64,000 nucleotides of DNA from Hyalella azteca (taxonomy: Eukaryota > Arthropoda > Malacostraca > Amphipoda > Hyalellidae): positions 310,001-374,000 of the forward strand of contig NW_025931635.1 of NCBI RefSeq assembly GCF_000764305.2, read 5' to 3'. The position numbers were made by a program, and so were the translations under genes. Shown piece by piece: positions 1-11,148 of the stretch; the stretch's first letter is position 1, and every line of letters begins with the position of its first letter. Below the pieces are notes generated by a model. The model searched no databases and had not been told where the DNA came from. It was given only the letters and a program-made list of their open reading frames with translations.

Positions 1-22
1 CGATACTCCAACACGAGGATTG

Positions 23-95
23 AAGTCGCGGTCACTCTCAGCAGGTATTGTGAAGTGGCGGTCACTCTGAGCAGGTATTGTGAAGTGGCGGTCAC
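23..95. repeat. 30-bp satellite, about 2.5 copies
   Basis: A 30-bp unit containing GCAGGTATTGTGAAGTGGCG and then GTCACTCT is repeated about two and a half times. The same unit makes up the eight-copy array at 10793-11030, directly right of the adapter junction. It lies in the intron or 5' flank of the TMC gene. The rest of 96-330 shows nothing recognisable. Confidence 0.85.
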
Positions 96-330
96 AATGT
101 TGCCGATCTATTTGAGCAACATTTTTGTTCAATTAAAAGCTTGGACGCTCTAGCTTCGAATGAAGCATTTATTTAATCTACACTAATTAACTCCATTACT
201 ATTTCGATGTATTATTGACAGTAAAGCGATATATGTATTAAAATGTGATACATTCCAAATCCTGAGCCTTTTACATCCGATTTCATTCATTAAAAAATTA
301 TTCTCGGTTCTTTATACTGGATGCGATTCC

Positions 331-721
331 ATGGAGCAGCTTCTCGTTGTTTGTGTTTAACATCCTGCATGGAGCAGCTTCTTGTTGTTTGTGTTAAACG
401 TCCTGCATGGAGCAGCTTCTCGGTGTTTGTGTTTAACATCCTGCATGGAGCAGCTTCTCGGTGTTTGTGTTTAACGTCCTGCATGGAGCAGCTTCTCGTT
501 GTTTGTGTTTAACATCCTGCATGGAGCAGCTTCTCGTTGTTTGTGTTTAACATCCTGCAAGGAGCAGCTTCTTGTTGTTTGTGTTAAACGTCCTGCATGG
601 AGCAGCTTCTCGGTGTTTGTGTTTAACATCCTGTAAGGAGCAGCTTCTTATTGTTTGTGTTTAACATCCTGCAAGGAACATCTTCTCGTTGTTTGTGTTT
701 AACATCCTGCAAGGAGCAACA
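331..721. repeat. 38-bp minisatellite, about 10 copies
   Basis: A 38-bp unit starting ATGGAGCAGCTTCTCG and ending ACATCCTGC is repeated head-to-tail with starts at 331, 369, 407, 445 and so on to about 711. Later copies begin AAGG instead of ATGG. There are no spacers, so it is not a CRISPR-like array. It ends about 28 bp before the acceptor of the first TMC exon seen here. Confidence 0.9.
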
Positions 722-748
722 TTACCAATATTTGTCTCACCTCCTCAG

Positions 749-3700
749 GACGACGCTGCTGGAGCTGCTGGTGCTCACGACGCTTCTTATCTTCTGGTAC
801 AAGAAAAGCCCGCACGTCGAGGATGGACAGACGCAAGCATCGTCTTCTGGTGACGACGATGACGCCACTGTGAGTGTCTCTTCCTATACAAGTTATATTT
901 ATTGTTTGTGTAAAAATAAAGAATTATTATTTGGAATCTGAATTTTTCATAGCGATGTACTAAATGAATTTCAATGTATGGAAACATGCATAATGATTCA
1001 TGGTAACATAACAATGATTTTTTTGTAATTATTCTCATCACCAACAATAAGATGTTTAATTATTTATTTCCGCGCTACTTTCAATCCATGGAAATTTATT
1101 CACTAAGACAATACAGACAGTAAATAATGTTTCAAGTCTCCATGATCTAGAATGGAGGGTTTTTGAGTTTAACCACCAGCACGCTGCAATCCTCTCCCCG
1201 TTAGTCAATTCTTGGAACTTAAAGCCACTCTTTTTTTTATGGCTTCATCTCCCACTATCATGTAATTCAGCAATAATTCTATCGTAATTGAAGGGAATAA
1301 TTGTATCACAATTAAGCGTAATACTTCCACCAGTAAGAGTGTTTGTTCACACAGTGCTGGGAGGCGTCGCTGGGCGCCGAACTGTACCGCCTCACCGTCG
1401 TGGACTTCCTTGTGCAATTCCTTGGCTCTGCGTTCCTGCTGGCGGCCTTCAGACTTGCGCCCTCCAACCGGTCCGTTGCGCCGGCTCTCTCTCTATGTCC
1501 TAAGCATGATTACTTTGGTCTGCATGATTATTACTTTGGTCTGCATGATTACTTTGGTCTGCATGATTACTTTGGTCTGCATGATTACTTTGATCTGCAT
1601 GGTTACTTTGGTCTGCATGATTACTTTGGTCTGCATGATTACTTTGGTCTGCATGATTACTTTGGTCTGCATGATTACTTTGGTTTGCATGATTACTTTG
1701 GTCTGCATGATTACTTTGGTCTGCATGATTACTTTGGTCTGCATGGTTACTTTGGTCTGCATGATTACTTTGGTCTGCATGGTTACTTTGATCTGCATGA
1801 TTACTTTGGTCTGCATGATTACTTTGGTTTGTATTATTACTTTGGTTTGCATGGTTACTTTGATCTGCATGATTAATTTGGTGTAAGTTCAAACTATCAG
1901 AACTTTCCTAAGTACACGTAGCGGCCGATTTCTTGCCTGTGATTGCTGGGTTTAGCTGGAAAAGCGGTCATTGATTGGCTGACTGAGGTACAAACTTATC
2001 TTTTTTTATTGTGGGGCTGCGGCACGCTTGGAACTGAGCGATCAAATTTAGGAGAGAATTCCAAAATAACGGAAATTATCTAGCACGGGCAACGCCGGGC
2101 TAACATGTTAATTTCTTGTGAAAAAAATGCGAAATAGCTTAGCTGAATGCTCGCAAGTTAGAAGATAGGAATAAGATGCTAAAAATAGTTCTGCATGTGT
2201 GTGCAATAACAATGCATATTGAAGAGTATAAATGTTGTTGTTGTCAGAGTGCTGCAAGTGATGGGAGAGTTCAGCGTGTCACGCAACACCCTGCACCTTG
2301 TCTTCACGCAGACGCTGGTCTGGGCCGGACTGTTTGTTGCACCTCTTCTCTCCATGGTCGCTGTCATCAAGTTTGCTATGCTCTTCTACCTGCAGAAAGT
2401 TAGCTCCTCATACTTATATGAAATAATTTACAACTTTGACTACATGCTTTACTTTGTTGTAAAATAAACTTCAATGCCTGGAAGCGCTTGCTGTTTGCTC
2501 TTCTTACTTATTTATTTCGTAGTTGGTTTACTATAAAACTATGACCATTTGAACTATTCTTGTTCTTTGAGGATGTTAAATTTTGACGAGTTCGTTGTCT
2601 GATCCATTCTTTGATATATCATTCGCAATTAAGTGATTAATCCTTATTTTGCTACTCTTAACTTATTGTAAACTTGTCCTAGTTTAGATGTGCTGTATTT
2701 ATCTCCCTCCTTCACATCCAAGCATGAACATAATGACTAATGTAAGATAAGCGCCAGTTTCTGGTCTCATTTACTGGTTTTCCGTTTTAATACCTGACAG
2801 TTGATTTTATTTTGCTAATTGATTTGTATTTGTGTTTCTAGGACTGAACTTCTTCTGAACTGAACTGTGTGTTATGAACTGATGATGGAGCTGGTCTCCG
2901 GAAAGTTTTCTCTATAAATATGTGGGAAATTTTTGTGGTATTATCTGTGCTTTTCAAATTCCAAGCGCCAGTTTCTTGTGACCACAGTTGCTGTTGCGGT
3001 GCTCGCTGCCGCCGCTTGGCCGGCCGTGGCGCGCCGCCCAGACGCAGACCGTCTTCTTCGCCCTGATCTTCGTGTCGCTTATCGCCACGGCCCTCGCTTC
3101 AGGATTCATTATGATACGGTACTTGAGGAAATCCTAAATCCATGTTTCCGAAAAAGAATTGCCAGGTTAAAAATAGTCGTTTCGTGAACTGCACTCTTTA
3201 TCATTGAACTTTATTCGTTGTATAAAAGTGATAATCATGAGTTAAAGTCACGAGAATATGTGAATGAAGAGAGCTAGCCTTGCTGTTCAGTCTCCTAACT
3301 AGTATCAGCAAAATATGGAGCTGTCTCNCTTGGTGGGCACGTGCCCGTACGTGCACGTCTTCTGGGAGCACGTCGACCAGGACGACCAGCTGTGGCTGCT
3401 CGTCCTCCTGCAGTGGCTCGTCAAGCCCGCCGTCGTGGCCGCCATCACCGTCTGCCTCATGTCAGTCCTGATATCAGAGTTCAATTATTAGTGTGCCTAA
3501 AAAATAAAAACTAAAATAAAAATTAGTGCCTAAACAGAGGTTTGATAACGAAGAAGTTATTACTGATGGCCTTTATTATGATGGAAAATTAATTCAAATC
3601 TATCTCCAACAACACGGTCAACTCGCGACCGGCGATAAATACACATTTCCTACAAAAGGCAAAGCTGTGTGTAGCAATGGCGTGCTTGGCTTCGTGATTG

Positions 3701-6119
3701 TATAATTTACGTTCAATGTCAACTTATTTTTGCTGCTAACTGTTATTTTTACCCTTATTGTAAGCCTCTTTCAGGTTTCAAAATCGGGTGAAAAAATTAC
3801 CAGAAGATACTGATGTAAATCGAAAGCTTGGCTTCTCTTTCTTGTTATCGCTGTTATTATTCTATAATTACTATTCATTATAGATGTCGTTAATTATAGA
3901 TGTCGTTAATTATAGATGTCTATAATTAGTAGATGTCGTCATAGTAATTATTAATTACTCTGCCGACATCTATTTGATGATTATGTCGATGTTCAGTACT
4001 TATGGCCGCCGAAAGAGCCAACGTCCGTATTGAACACAAGGAGGAATGGCTGTTCCTCACCCAATACTAACGCAGCTCAAAATTTGCACCTGTATGCTAT
4101 TTCCCATTCAGATCAACATTATGTTCTAACTCCGTGACACTGCCGATAATTCTAAACGATGTTCCTTCCTAATTTATCATTTAACTGAGTCTTATATAGT
4201 CTATGTGTATATATTGTCTATAGTTTATAGTAGTTACTATTACTGCAATATTTGCTGTTGTCGTGCAGTGTGGCGGTGTACTGGGCGCGGGCGATGGCGC
4301 TGGGCAGGCAGGAGCTCGTGGCCGTCCTCAGGCGGCAGCTCGAGCTCGAGGCCAAGGACCGCGCCTTCCTCATCGACGTCGCTAATAAAATTGCCAGCGG
4401 TCAGTTGCTTGCTGACCTTGACCTCCTCGCTGACCTTGACATCATTGCTGACCTTGACCTTGCTGACCTTGAACGCATTGCTGACCTTGACCTCCTTGCT
4501 GACCTTGACCTTGCTGACCTTGATCTCGTTGTTGACCTTGACATCATTGCTGACCTTGACATAATTGCTGACCTTGATCTCCTTGCTGACCTTGATCTCC
4601 TTGCTGACCTTGATCTCCTTGCTGACCTTGACCTCTTTGCTGACCTTGACCTTGTTGACCTTGACCTCCAGGCTCACCTTGACTTCCTTGCTGACCTTGA
4701 CCTTAACCTCCAGCAGACGGCTGCATTGACAATCGTCAATGTTATGCCCTACGTTTACCGTTGTCAATGAATTGCCCTTAATCCACACTAAACGTCGTTC
4801 ATGCTACTCCCTTCTATTGGCTTGGTAACCTTCAAGTGCTGTCAGTAGACAAAGGTTTACTTTGATGTCAGTTGAGAACTCGTTGTTGTTGCATAGCTTA
4901 TGTAAATGATCATTATACTAATGTTAGTAAATAACTATTTCATATTAATGCAGATCGCAGCTAGAACGGCTGGGTATTGTAGCTTCGAAATAATAATCTA
5001 TTCTCTCATAACATCAAGCTTTGAAATGATGACGATGTTACGGCTGTTATTTTGCTACTAACTTTCTAGCACCGTATGAAATTTCTAGGAGTGCTGGCTA
5101 TAACCAATTTTATGTACGTCTAAGCTGGTCTCGTATTGCCAGGTCAACCGTGCGTGGGGGTGCGGGGTGCGATGTACTCCCCGCTGCCCGGCCCTCCCCC
5201 CGCAGCCTCAGGCATCACGCGAGGCTCCTTTACGTTCTCATCGCCGCACACTGGCAAGTTTTTTTCTCCTGCTCAATAGTTTTTCAATGAATGTTTTGTT
5301 ACGTTAAAAAAATAAAGAAATAAAACGAAATGAATGATGCGCTTAAATGTTTAAAGCGTTTAAATTAATATTTTGCCTATTGACATTGTCGGTTACTTAT
5401 TTTACAAGTTTTAGCGGTCACGACTCATTTCTCGCCAATTTACGGTCTATTGTTCACTTTGAAGATGTCACTTCACTGAAAAGGGTCAATGTTTTACGAT
5501 TATATCTACTGAAGATGCCCATTGCCAGGGCATGGTTCCTAAGCAAGCAACTACATAACTCGAACCATCCAGTCATGGTCTCAGTTGTGAGCTGCAGTTG
5601 TGTAGTTTTGCTTGCGTGTGCTATAGTTTATTGTTCTCGCACGAGGTGCCGACTTGTTGTTGTGAAGCCTTGAATTAAATTCGAAAGCCTTGTGAAACTT
5701 CCAAATTATTTAACCTATTATTAATTTCTGTTTCGTTTTTATTTAGGTTTTCGCTTCTGATTGTACTTTTATTCTAGAAAATTTTTTAACTGATGATAGG
5801 GCTGGTCTCCGAAACGTTCTCAAGATAAAATGAATTTACTTGGCGTTTTCTTAGCTTTGAAGTTCTTGTTGAACTTGCGATAAGTACTCACTTCTCTGTT
5901 AATTTTGATTTCAATTGTATGTAAATCATTTATTTATGTTGAAGACAGCCTGTTCTCTCAAACACGTCGAAGTTTTATTTTAATTGCAAGTGTTAAAGGT
6001 TTCGTTACTGCATCCTTTAATGGATAGTTTACCCATTTCTCTTGAATTTCCAGGCAGCACCGAATGCGTCAACGAGAGTTCAGTCTTCTCTTTCTCTCCT
6101 CAATCTCCCCAGGCCAATG
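749..6119 (+). CDS. Transmembrane channel-like (TMC) protein, 3' part of gene
   Basis: TMC proteins are multi-pass channel subunits, best known from mechanotransduction. Exons with consistent phases: 749-869, 1355-1470, 2248-2398, 2988-3118, about 3309-3460, 4269-4399, 5143-5253 and 6054-6119. Recognisable pieces, in order: a membrane segment (LLELLVLTTLLIFWY), the TMC-domain signature CWEASLGAELYRLTVVDF, then VFTQTLVWAGLF, RPWRAAQTQTVFFAL, and the C-terminal helix LRRQLELEAKDRAFLIDV. The last two exons encode a Pro/Ser/Gly-rich cytoplasmic tail (YSPLPGPPPAASG). Earlier exons lie upstream of the window. After 6119 the gene may splice onward (GTGAGT donor) or read through to a TGA at 6143-6145. 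Oddities: an ambiguous base with a frame jump at 3328, a GCAAGT donor at 5254, a weak GTCCGT donor at 1471 that is supported by phase, and minisatellites in two introns. Family assignment is firm; the TMC subtype is not determined. Confidence 0.9.
1505..1880. repeat. 18-bp minisatellite in a TMC intron, about 20 copies
   Basis: The unit CATGATTACTTTGGTCTG is repeated about 20 times with a few substitutions and one 3-bp insertion near 1527. Because 18 is a multiple of three and the unit lacks stops in several frames, both strands show long open frames such as (HDYFGL)n and (MITLVC)n. These are products of the repeat, not genes. The array begins about 35 bp after the donor of the CWE exon. Confidence 0.95.
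3328..3328. other. Ambiguous base N inside TMC exon 5, coincident with frame change
   Basis: I noticed no other N in the window. Upstream of it, the phase inherited from exon 4 gives a frame reading KIWSCL. Downstream, the TMC-like frame is offset by one base and reads LVGTCPYVHVFWEHVDQ. A missing or extra base at N reconciles both, so this looks like an assembly or base-calling error rather than a mutation. Confidence 0.7.
4412..4715. repeat. GCTGACCTTGAC minisatellite in a TMC intron
   Basis: A 12/18-bp unit (GCTGACCTTGAC, with or without CTCCTT) is repeated about 20 times starting 12 bp inside the intron that follows exon 4269-4399. In the exon's own frame it encodes LADLDL repeats without a stop until about 4770. 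Confidence 0.92.
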
Positions 6120-6220
6120 GTGAGTGTCTGCAAACCAAGTCATGACGGGAGTCATTGCGTGACGCGCATGACTTGCCTAATAGGCGAATATTCTCGTGAG
6201 TGAGGGTGTCCACAGACAAC

Positions 6221-6253
6221 AATGACCAATCCAACAATGTTGGATTGGTCATT
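6221..6253. repeat. Perfect palindrome, 16-bp arms, 1-nt centre
   Basis: AATGACCAATCCAACA is followed by one A and then its exact reverse complement. It lies about 100 bp downstream of the last TMC exon seen. Confidence 0.9.
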
Positions 6254-8219
6254 ACCGATCCAACTGTATCCGGAACCAACAATGACTTCTGTATTCCGGA
6301 GTTACTGCTCATATTGAAATAGCATTCACACTGAAGTTAGTCATAAATTCCTATATTTATATTCTACTAGGAAAACAAGATCATATGCCTTTATGACGTT
6401 TGTCCACAGGAAACAATTCCATGGCGCCTATGGACAGCTCAAGATCTTGAGACTTGCAAGTCAGAGGAACATGCCGCAAGCAAAATCTTGTCATTACATA
6501 TCTTTTATTTCAGTCTACTTCTTTGCGAATATGCCATGTAAAAATGATTTCTCGCCGTATACGTACCTTAGTTTTTTTGAATTGGCAATAGATTCATTTA
6601 TCGGTAAGCCTCCTAACTCATGATAGTGTATACATAGTCAATAATTAATTGAAAGAACAAGTTCAGGGGGTCGAGTCTACTATTATCTTGCATGAGGGAA
6701 TCCTTGTAGAAGTGTTGCTCGCGAAGAAGCTCGTCGTTCATCACTAGGCAGCAAAATCGCCTTAATTGCCTCTTGTTACAAAGCTATTCCACGAATGCAA
6801 GTAAGGCTAGAGGCACGTCATTTCCTTCCACGTCTTCCTGGTGAAGGAAAATGAGGCACAAAACTGTCGCCTGTTTCTGAGCAGCAGCGCATTTAAATCA
6901 TACCTGCTACGCTACCAAAGGGTTCACAGCAAACTGATTCAGGCGCAGAGGCATTCTAATTACTATTTAAGTGGCCGGACTTGAATTACATTTTTCTGAA
7001 GCAGAAGGTCGTAATGATCATATTGTCTAATGACCAGTGTGATTTATATTTAATTGGCCTAAATTAGTGGCTGATTCCTAATCGGCAATTCTATAATTAT
7101 TTATACTCTAGGCAACACTATATTTAAGATCAAAATATGAAACCGAGGCCTACAAGTATTCTAAAAAGAACATAATTTATGCGAAGTAATTCTATAGAAT
7201 CTGATTGTGATCTCCAACGATTAGCTTATAAGGTGCAAACGGAACCTCGATTTTAAGGTTTAAAATAAATAGATTTTTTTAATTTGTGTAAAAGAATCTT
7301 GAGAGACCAGAAGCGAGTTCACCAATACGATCCAAGATTATTTGCTTCCCTTTCTTTAATTCGTCGCACTCACTTCCTTATATAGTTGAACGTTATATAG
7401 TTGAACGTTTGTCTTATAAATTGGTAAATTTCCCCTCAAAATTAGTTGATATTCATGAAATTACTGATTTAATGGCCACTTCTCGAATGGTTTACTTCCC
7501 GACCGAAGTGGATTATTTCATTCCAGTTTGTAAAAGTTGCCTTTGTTGATGAGAGAACAAAAAACAGATTCTTGAACTTTGTCAGGGTCTATTTTCTTTA
7601 TTTATATGACAGCGAGCTTCTAGTTTTATTCAGAAGATTGGTGGAGCGGCTTACAAACTGAAGAAGTTCAAGTATCAGCATTTATCTTCCCTTCATTGTT
7701 GCTTATGACAGGAGCACATATTTTGCCAGGTATAACTTAATGATGCGTCGAGTTTCAGTTCACCTGTAAATATTGTCCATGTAAAGAGTCATAATAACTC
7801 GATTTTAGTAGCATGATTAACAAGTGTGTATTTATGTTGTAAAATTGATCGATATATTTATTCCTTGTCGTTCATTTATCATTGAAGTGAGTTTCTCCAG
7901 ATGAGAAGAAAAAGTCTTCAAATTCTATTTAATTGTGATCATTCTATGTCTGTAGAAAGGCTTCCTCAGCTCGTTTCCTTCAATTATTTTGATTGAGATT
8001 TGTTTCTGATGCAACAATTCCCACTAGAATAAGAAATTACGTTCCAAATCTGATGGTCACATCACAAAATCTTCATCCTATTTAGTCATTTCATCACAAA
8101 TTGAACAAAAAATAACATTCGTGAGTCACGCGGTATTTACGCAAGTGTTCTTAAATAACGTATCTTATCCCCTGCTACTATACTCCAACAGAGCTCGATG
8201 CTCTGTGAAAGCTCGATGT

Positions 8220-8255
8220 GGGAACTATTCTATTATTATTAATAGAATAGTTCCC
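8220..8255. repeat. Perfect palindrome, 16-bp arms, 4-nt loop
   Basis: GGGAACTATTCTATTA, loop TTAT, then the exact reverse complement. It lies in otherwise featureless AT-rich DNA. Confidence 0.88.
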
Positions 8256-9191
8256 GTTAATTATTAATAATGTTATTATTTGATTATAGCTATTATTTGT
8301 ATTCTTGAACTATGATGTTACTCGGTGGCTATTATTGATTGATTCTTCTCAATGTTTCCCTTGCATTTAACGAAGTAACTGTTCTTTTCTGTTGCTAATA
8401 TATATCAGCGCTTCATTTCGGCCTCATAAGCAAGCATAATTGAGACGCCGGCTGCACTCCCTGCAATTCGGCTCGGTCTTCATGCACACAGAACTAGATA
8501 CGCAGTCCTGTATTGCTGAGCGTCACATGGATAAAAATTCTGTCGCTTTTTGCTGTTCATAATAACCGTATTTATGCAAGTAATTACCTATTGCTATTTC
8601 AATTGTTACTCAGTCCGCAATTGTCTACAATGATTCCATAAATTTTTGCTATGTGATGATATCATGTCCCGTAAGTCGTTGACTTCGATGGCATCATTTG
8701 ATATGTTATGATGCGTAAATTACCGTCTCCCAAATCAAGATCTATTTGCATTTCATTTCAATATTTCGTATTAGGAGCAATATGAGTAACGTCCCGTTCT
8801 TCTCGACATTTTTCCAGTATATTCATTGTTATCTAACGTTACATTTACTGCGATCAAACGTTAGTATCAATGTTCTGCCATATTTAGGCCAGTAAACTTA
8901 TGAAAAACGCATCCGACGTTCCTACGTAGTACTAGTGAAGAGCTCAATTTTATGGTTCCTGCAATCGTGCGCTCAAAACCATACATTATATATTTTTGTA
9001 TTACATGGTGTATCCAACATTTTTTCTTCATCCTCTATCGTGGTTTTGTGGTGATAGAAACGATGTAGAATTTGATATCATGTATAACAAGTTTATTTCG
9101 CGCCGCTCGGGCAATACACGTCTTCATACACGTGACGTAAAATAACGTCGACTCACAATATGGAGAACTGCGTCCCAGCGAGCAGGTGTAG

Positions 9192-9223
9192 CCATGGTTG
9201 AATTAATATTAATTCAACCATGG
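9192..9223. repeat. Perfect 32-bp palindrome without loop
   Basis: CCATGGTTGAATTAAT is followed immediately by its exact reverse complement. A second inverted repeat (10-bp arms TCGACTGTAC, 13-nt loop) lies at 9236-9268. Confidence 0.9.
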
Positions 9224-10639
9224 GTGTTGCAGCGCTCGACTGTACATCGCATGCTCCAGTACAGTCGATGTATGCGTGACATCAACGCCACGCTAATATC
9301 CAACCATCTCTTCTGATGAATTATATTGATTCTTTGGAGTGATAAATAATAGCGTACAAGATATGCGAATCATCTAGTCATACTTACAAACTGAATAAAA
9401 AATTAATTCTCACCTAGTATTGAAGCAATATTAAATAATATATCTTTCCCTTAGTTTAAGGCATCAACATTCTAAACTTAACGACAAAGTGTTGAGAACA
9501 AATTGAACGATATTAAAAATTATCTTATGTCGACAACAGAAACGGTTCTAGAAAAAGTAAGAAAGCTTTGGTGTTTTCCACGTGTGAATTATAAGAAGCT
9601 GTAGCGGCCTAAAGTCAAGGTATGCACGCGATGATGCAGCCATGTTTGTGACGTGAAGTGCATCTAATATTGAGCCGTCCATTAATTACTTAGCCGCCAA
9701 ATAATGTATGTGGTTAAAGGGAATTCCTTAGAGCAGCGGTCATGAAATGAAGTGTGAGGCTAGTGAAGTTCATGGGAATGAGTAATTGTATCCTTCCATT
9801 TACTGCAATCGAAATTAAAAGAAGTATTCCAGTTATGAAATGATTGGTGGACGTACTAATTTTACTTCCCACTTGCACTGATTTTTTCATGTCCTGCGGT
9901 ACCCTTAAAAACCGTTGGCTATAAACCAACTTGTTAATTCAAGATAACTGCAAATTTAAAAGCGGCAAGTCTGGTGCTAATTTAAACAACGTTATGGAGT
10001 AATGGCAACGCGACATTTCTTAATATGTGAGCGAACATTTGTGAATGGTTCCTTGAGAAAACATTTGAACTAGTAGACAAATGATGTACAAAAGATCTGT
10101 TCATGTTATTAGCACCTTTACCTGGCTAGAAGGAATTGCCATACTTAAAACTATAGAAGCCTTGCGCTGACAATCATGAAAATTCTTGCCTATTGTGATG
10201 GATATCATTATTAGATTTAATTGAAAGAGGTTTTCTCAGCAGAAGAATCGTATGCTTTCCCAAATAACTAGAGTAGGTCTGTTGAATCTCGGGATAAATG
10301 GGAAGAATCGTTTGAAGAACACATGGGCTGATCAGTCCAGCTCTGAAATGACAGACACATTTAACATAACACAAAAGATCTGTTATAAGGATCTCTTATA
10401 CGAACCAATAAGGTAAGATCGCACAGGAAGATCACCCACTGCAAAGTCATCGCGCTCTCCATGTTACGTTGGTTCGGACAGTAAACAGCGTAGATCACAA
10501 AAAATTGATAAGGTATTAATTTCACCAAACAATGTATAGAAGGAAACTTTTACAATACGGTTGAAATAAATATATATTCATATAAATTCATCAACATAGA
10601 TTTTTTAGAGACAACAAAAGCATCAACTTTGCGCCTGTG

Positions 10640-10747
10640 ACCTAAGTACTAGACGTTGACACCTCAGCACTAGACGGTGACGCCTCAGCACTAGACGGTG
10701 ACACCTCAGCACTAGACGGTGACACCTCAGCACTAGACGGTGACCAC
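10640..10747. repeat. 22-bp tandem repeat, about 5 copies
   Basis: The unit CCTCAGCACTAGACGGTGACAC is repeated about five times with one or two substitutions per copy. The array is cut off within a few bases of the adapter junction at 10753. Confidence 0.88.
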
Positions 10748-10752
10748 TAGAC

Positions 10753-10790
10753 CTGTCTCTTATACACATCTAGATGTGTATAAGAGACAG
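10753..10790. other. Nextera/Tn5 mosaic-end pair: mate-pair junction adapter (artefact)
   Basis: The 19-mer CTGTCTCTTATACACATCT is followed directly by its reverse complement AGATGTGTATAAGAGACAG. This 38-bp sequence is the known circularisation junction of Nextera mate-pair libraries, derived from the Tn5 mosaic end. Its translation gives the familiar contaminant peptide MCIRDS. It is therefore library sequence left in the assembly, and the DNA on its two sides was not necessarily adjacent in the genome. Confidence 0.97.
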
Positions 10791-10792
10791 CC

Positions 10793-11030
10793 TCAGCAGG
10801 TATTGTGAAGTGGCGGTCACTCTGAGCAGGTATTGTGAGGAGGCGGTCACTCTCAGCAGGTATTGTGAAGTGGCAGTCACTCTGAGCAGGTATTGTGAGG
10901 TGGCGGTCACTCTAAGCAGGTATTGTGAAGTCGCGGTCACTCTGAGCAGGTATTGTGAAGTGGCGGTCACTCTGAGCAGGCATTGTGAAGTGGCGGTCAC
11001 TCTGAGCAGGCATTGTGAAGTGGTGTATTG
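10793..11030. repeat. 30-bp satellite, about 8 copies
   Basis: Eight copies at 30-bp spacing (10794, 10824, 10854 and on to 11004) of the same unit seen at 23-95. The array starts directly at the right edge of the mate-pair adapter and decays after about 11030. Confidence 0.93.
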
Positions 11031-11148
11031 TCATTATAGGCATGACACTCTGAGCAGGTATTGACATTATAGGCATCAGCTTATTATAGGCAATATAGGC
11101 ATTAGTTTAGGATAGGCATTGAAGTCTCAACAAAATAAATACTGACGC

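Larger units (their letters stand above)
6146..10639. other. Non-coding region between TMC and the adapter junction
   Basis: I see no exon with family-like sequence on either strand. The stretch is AT-rich and could be TMC 3' introns, UTR or intergenic DNA. Its only clear structure is the set of short palindromes listed separately. Confidence 0.5.

Noticed and set aside
331..721. Possible CRISPR-like array or coding ORFs in the 38-bp repeat
   Set aside because: Units are contiguous without unique spacers, the DNA is eukaryotic, and the open frames arise only from the repeat.
1343..1892. Long open frames on both strands over the 18-bp array
   Set aside because: A period divisible by three with no stops creates open frames automatically; only the CWE exon part (1355-1470) is supported.
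10770..11064. Open frames on both strands at the satellite and adapter
   Set aside because: They are translations of the adapter (MCIRDS, SLIHI) and the 30-bp satellite.
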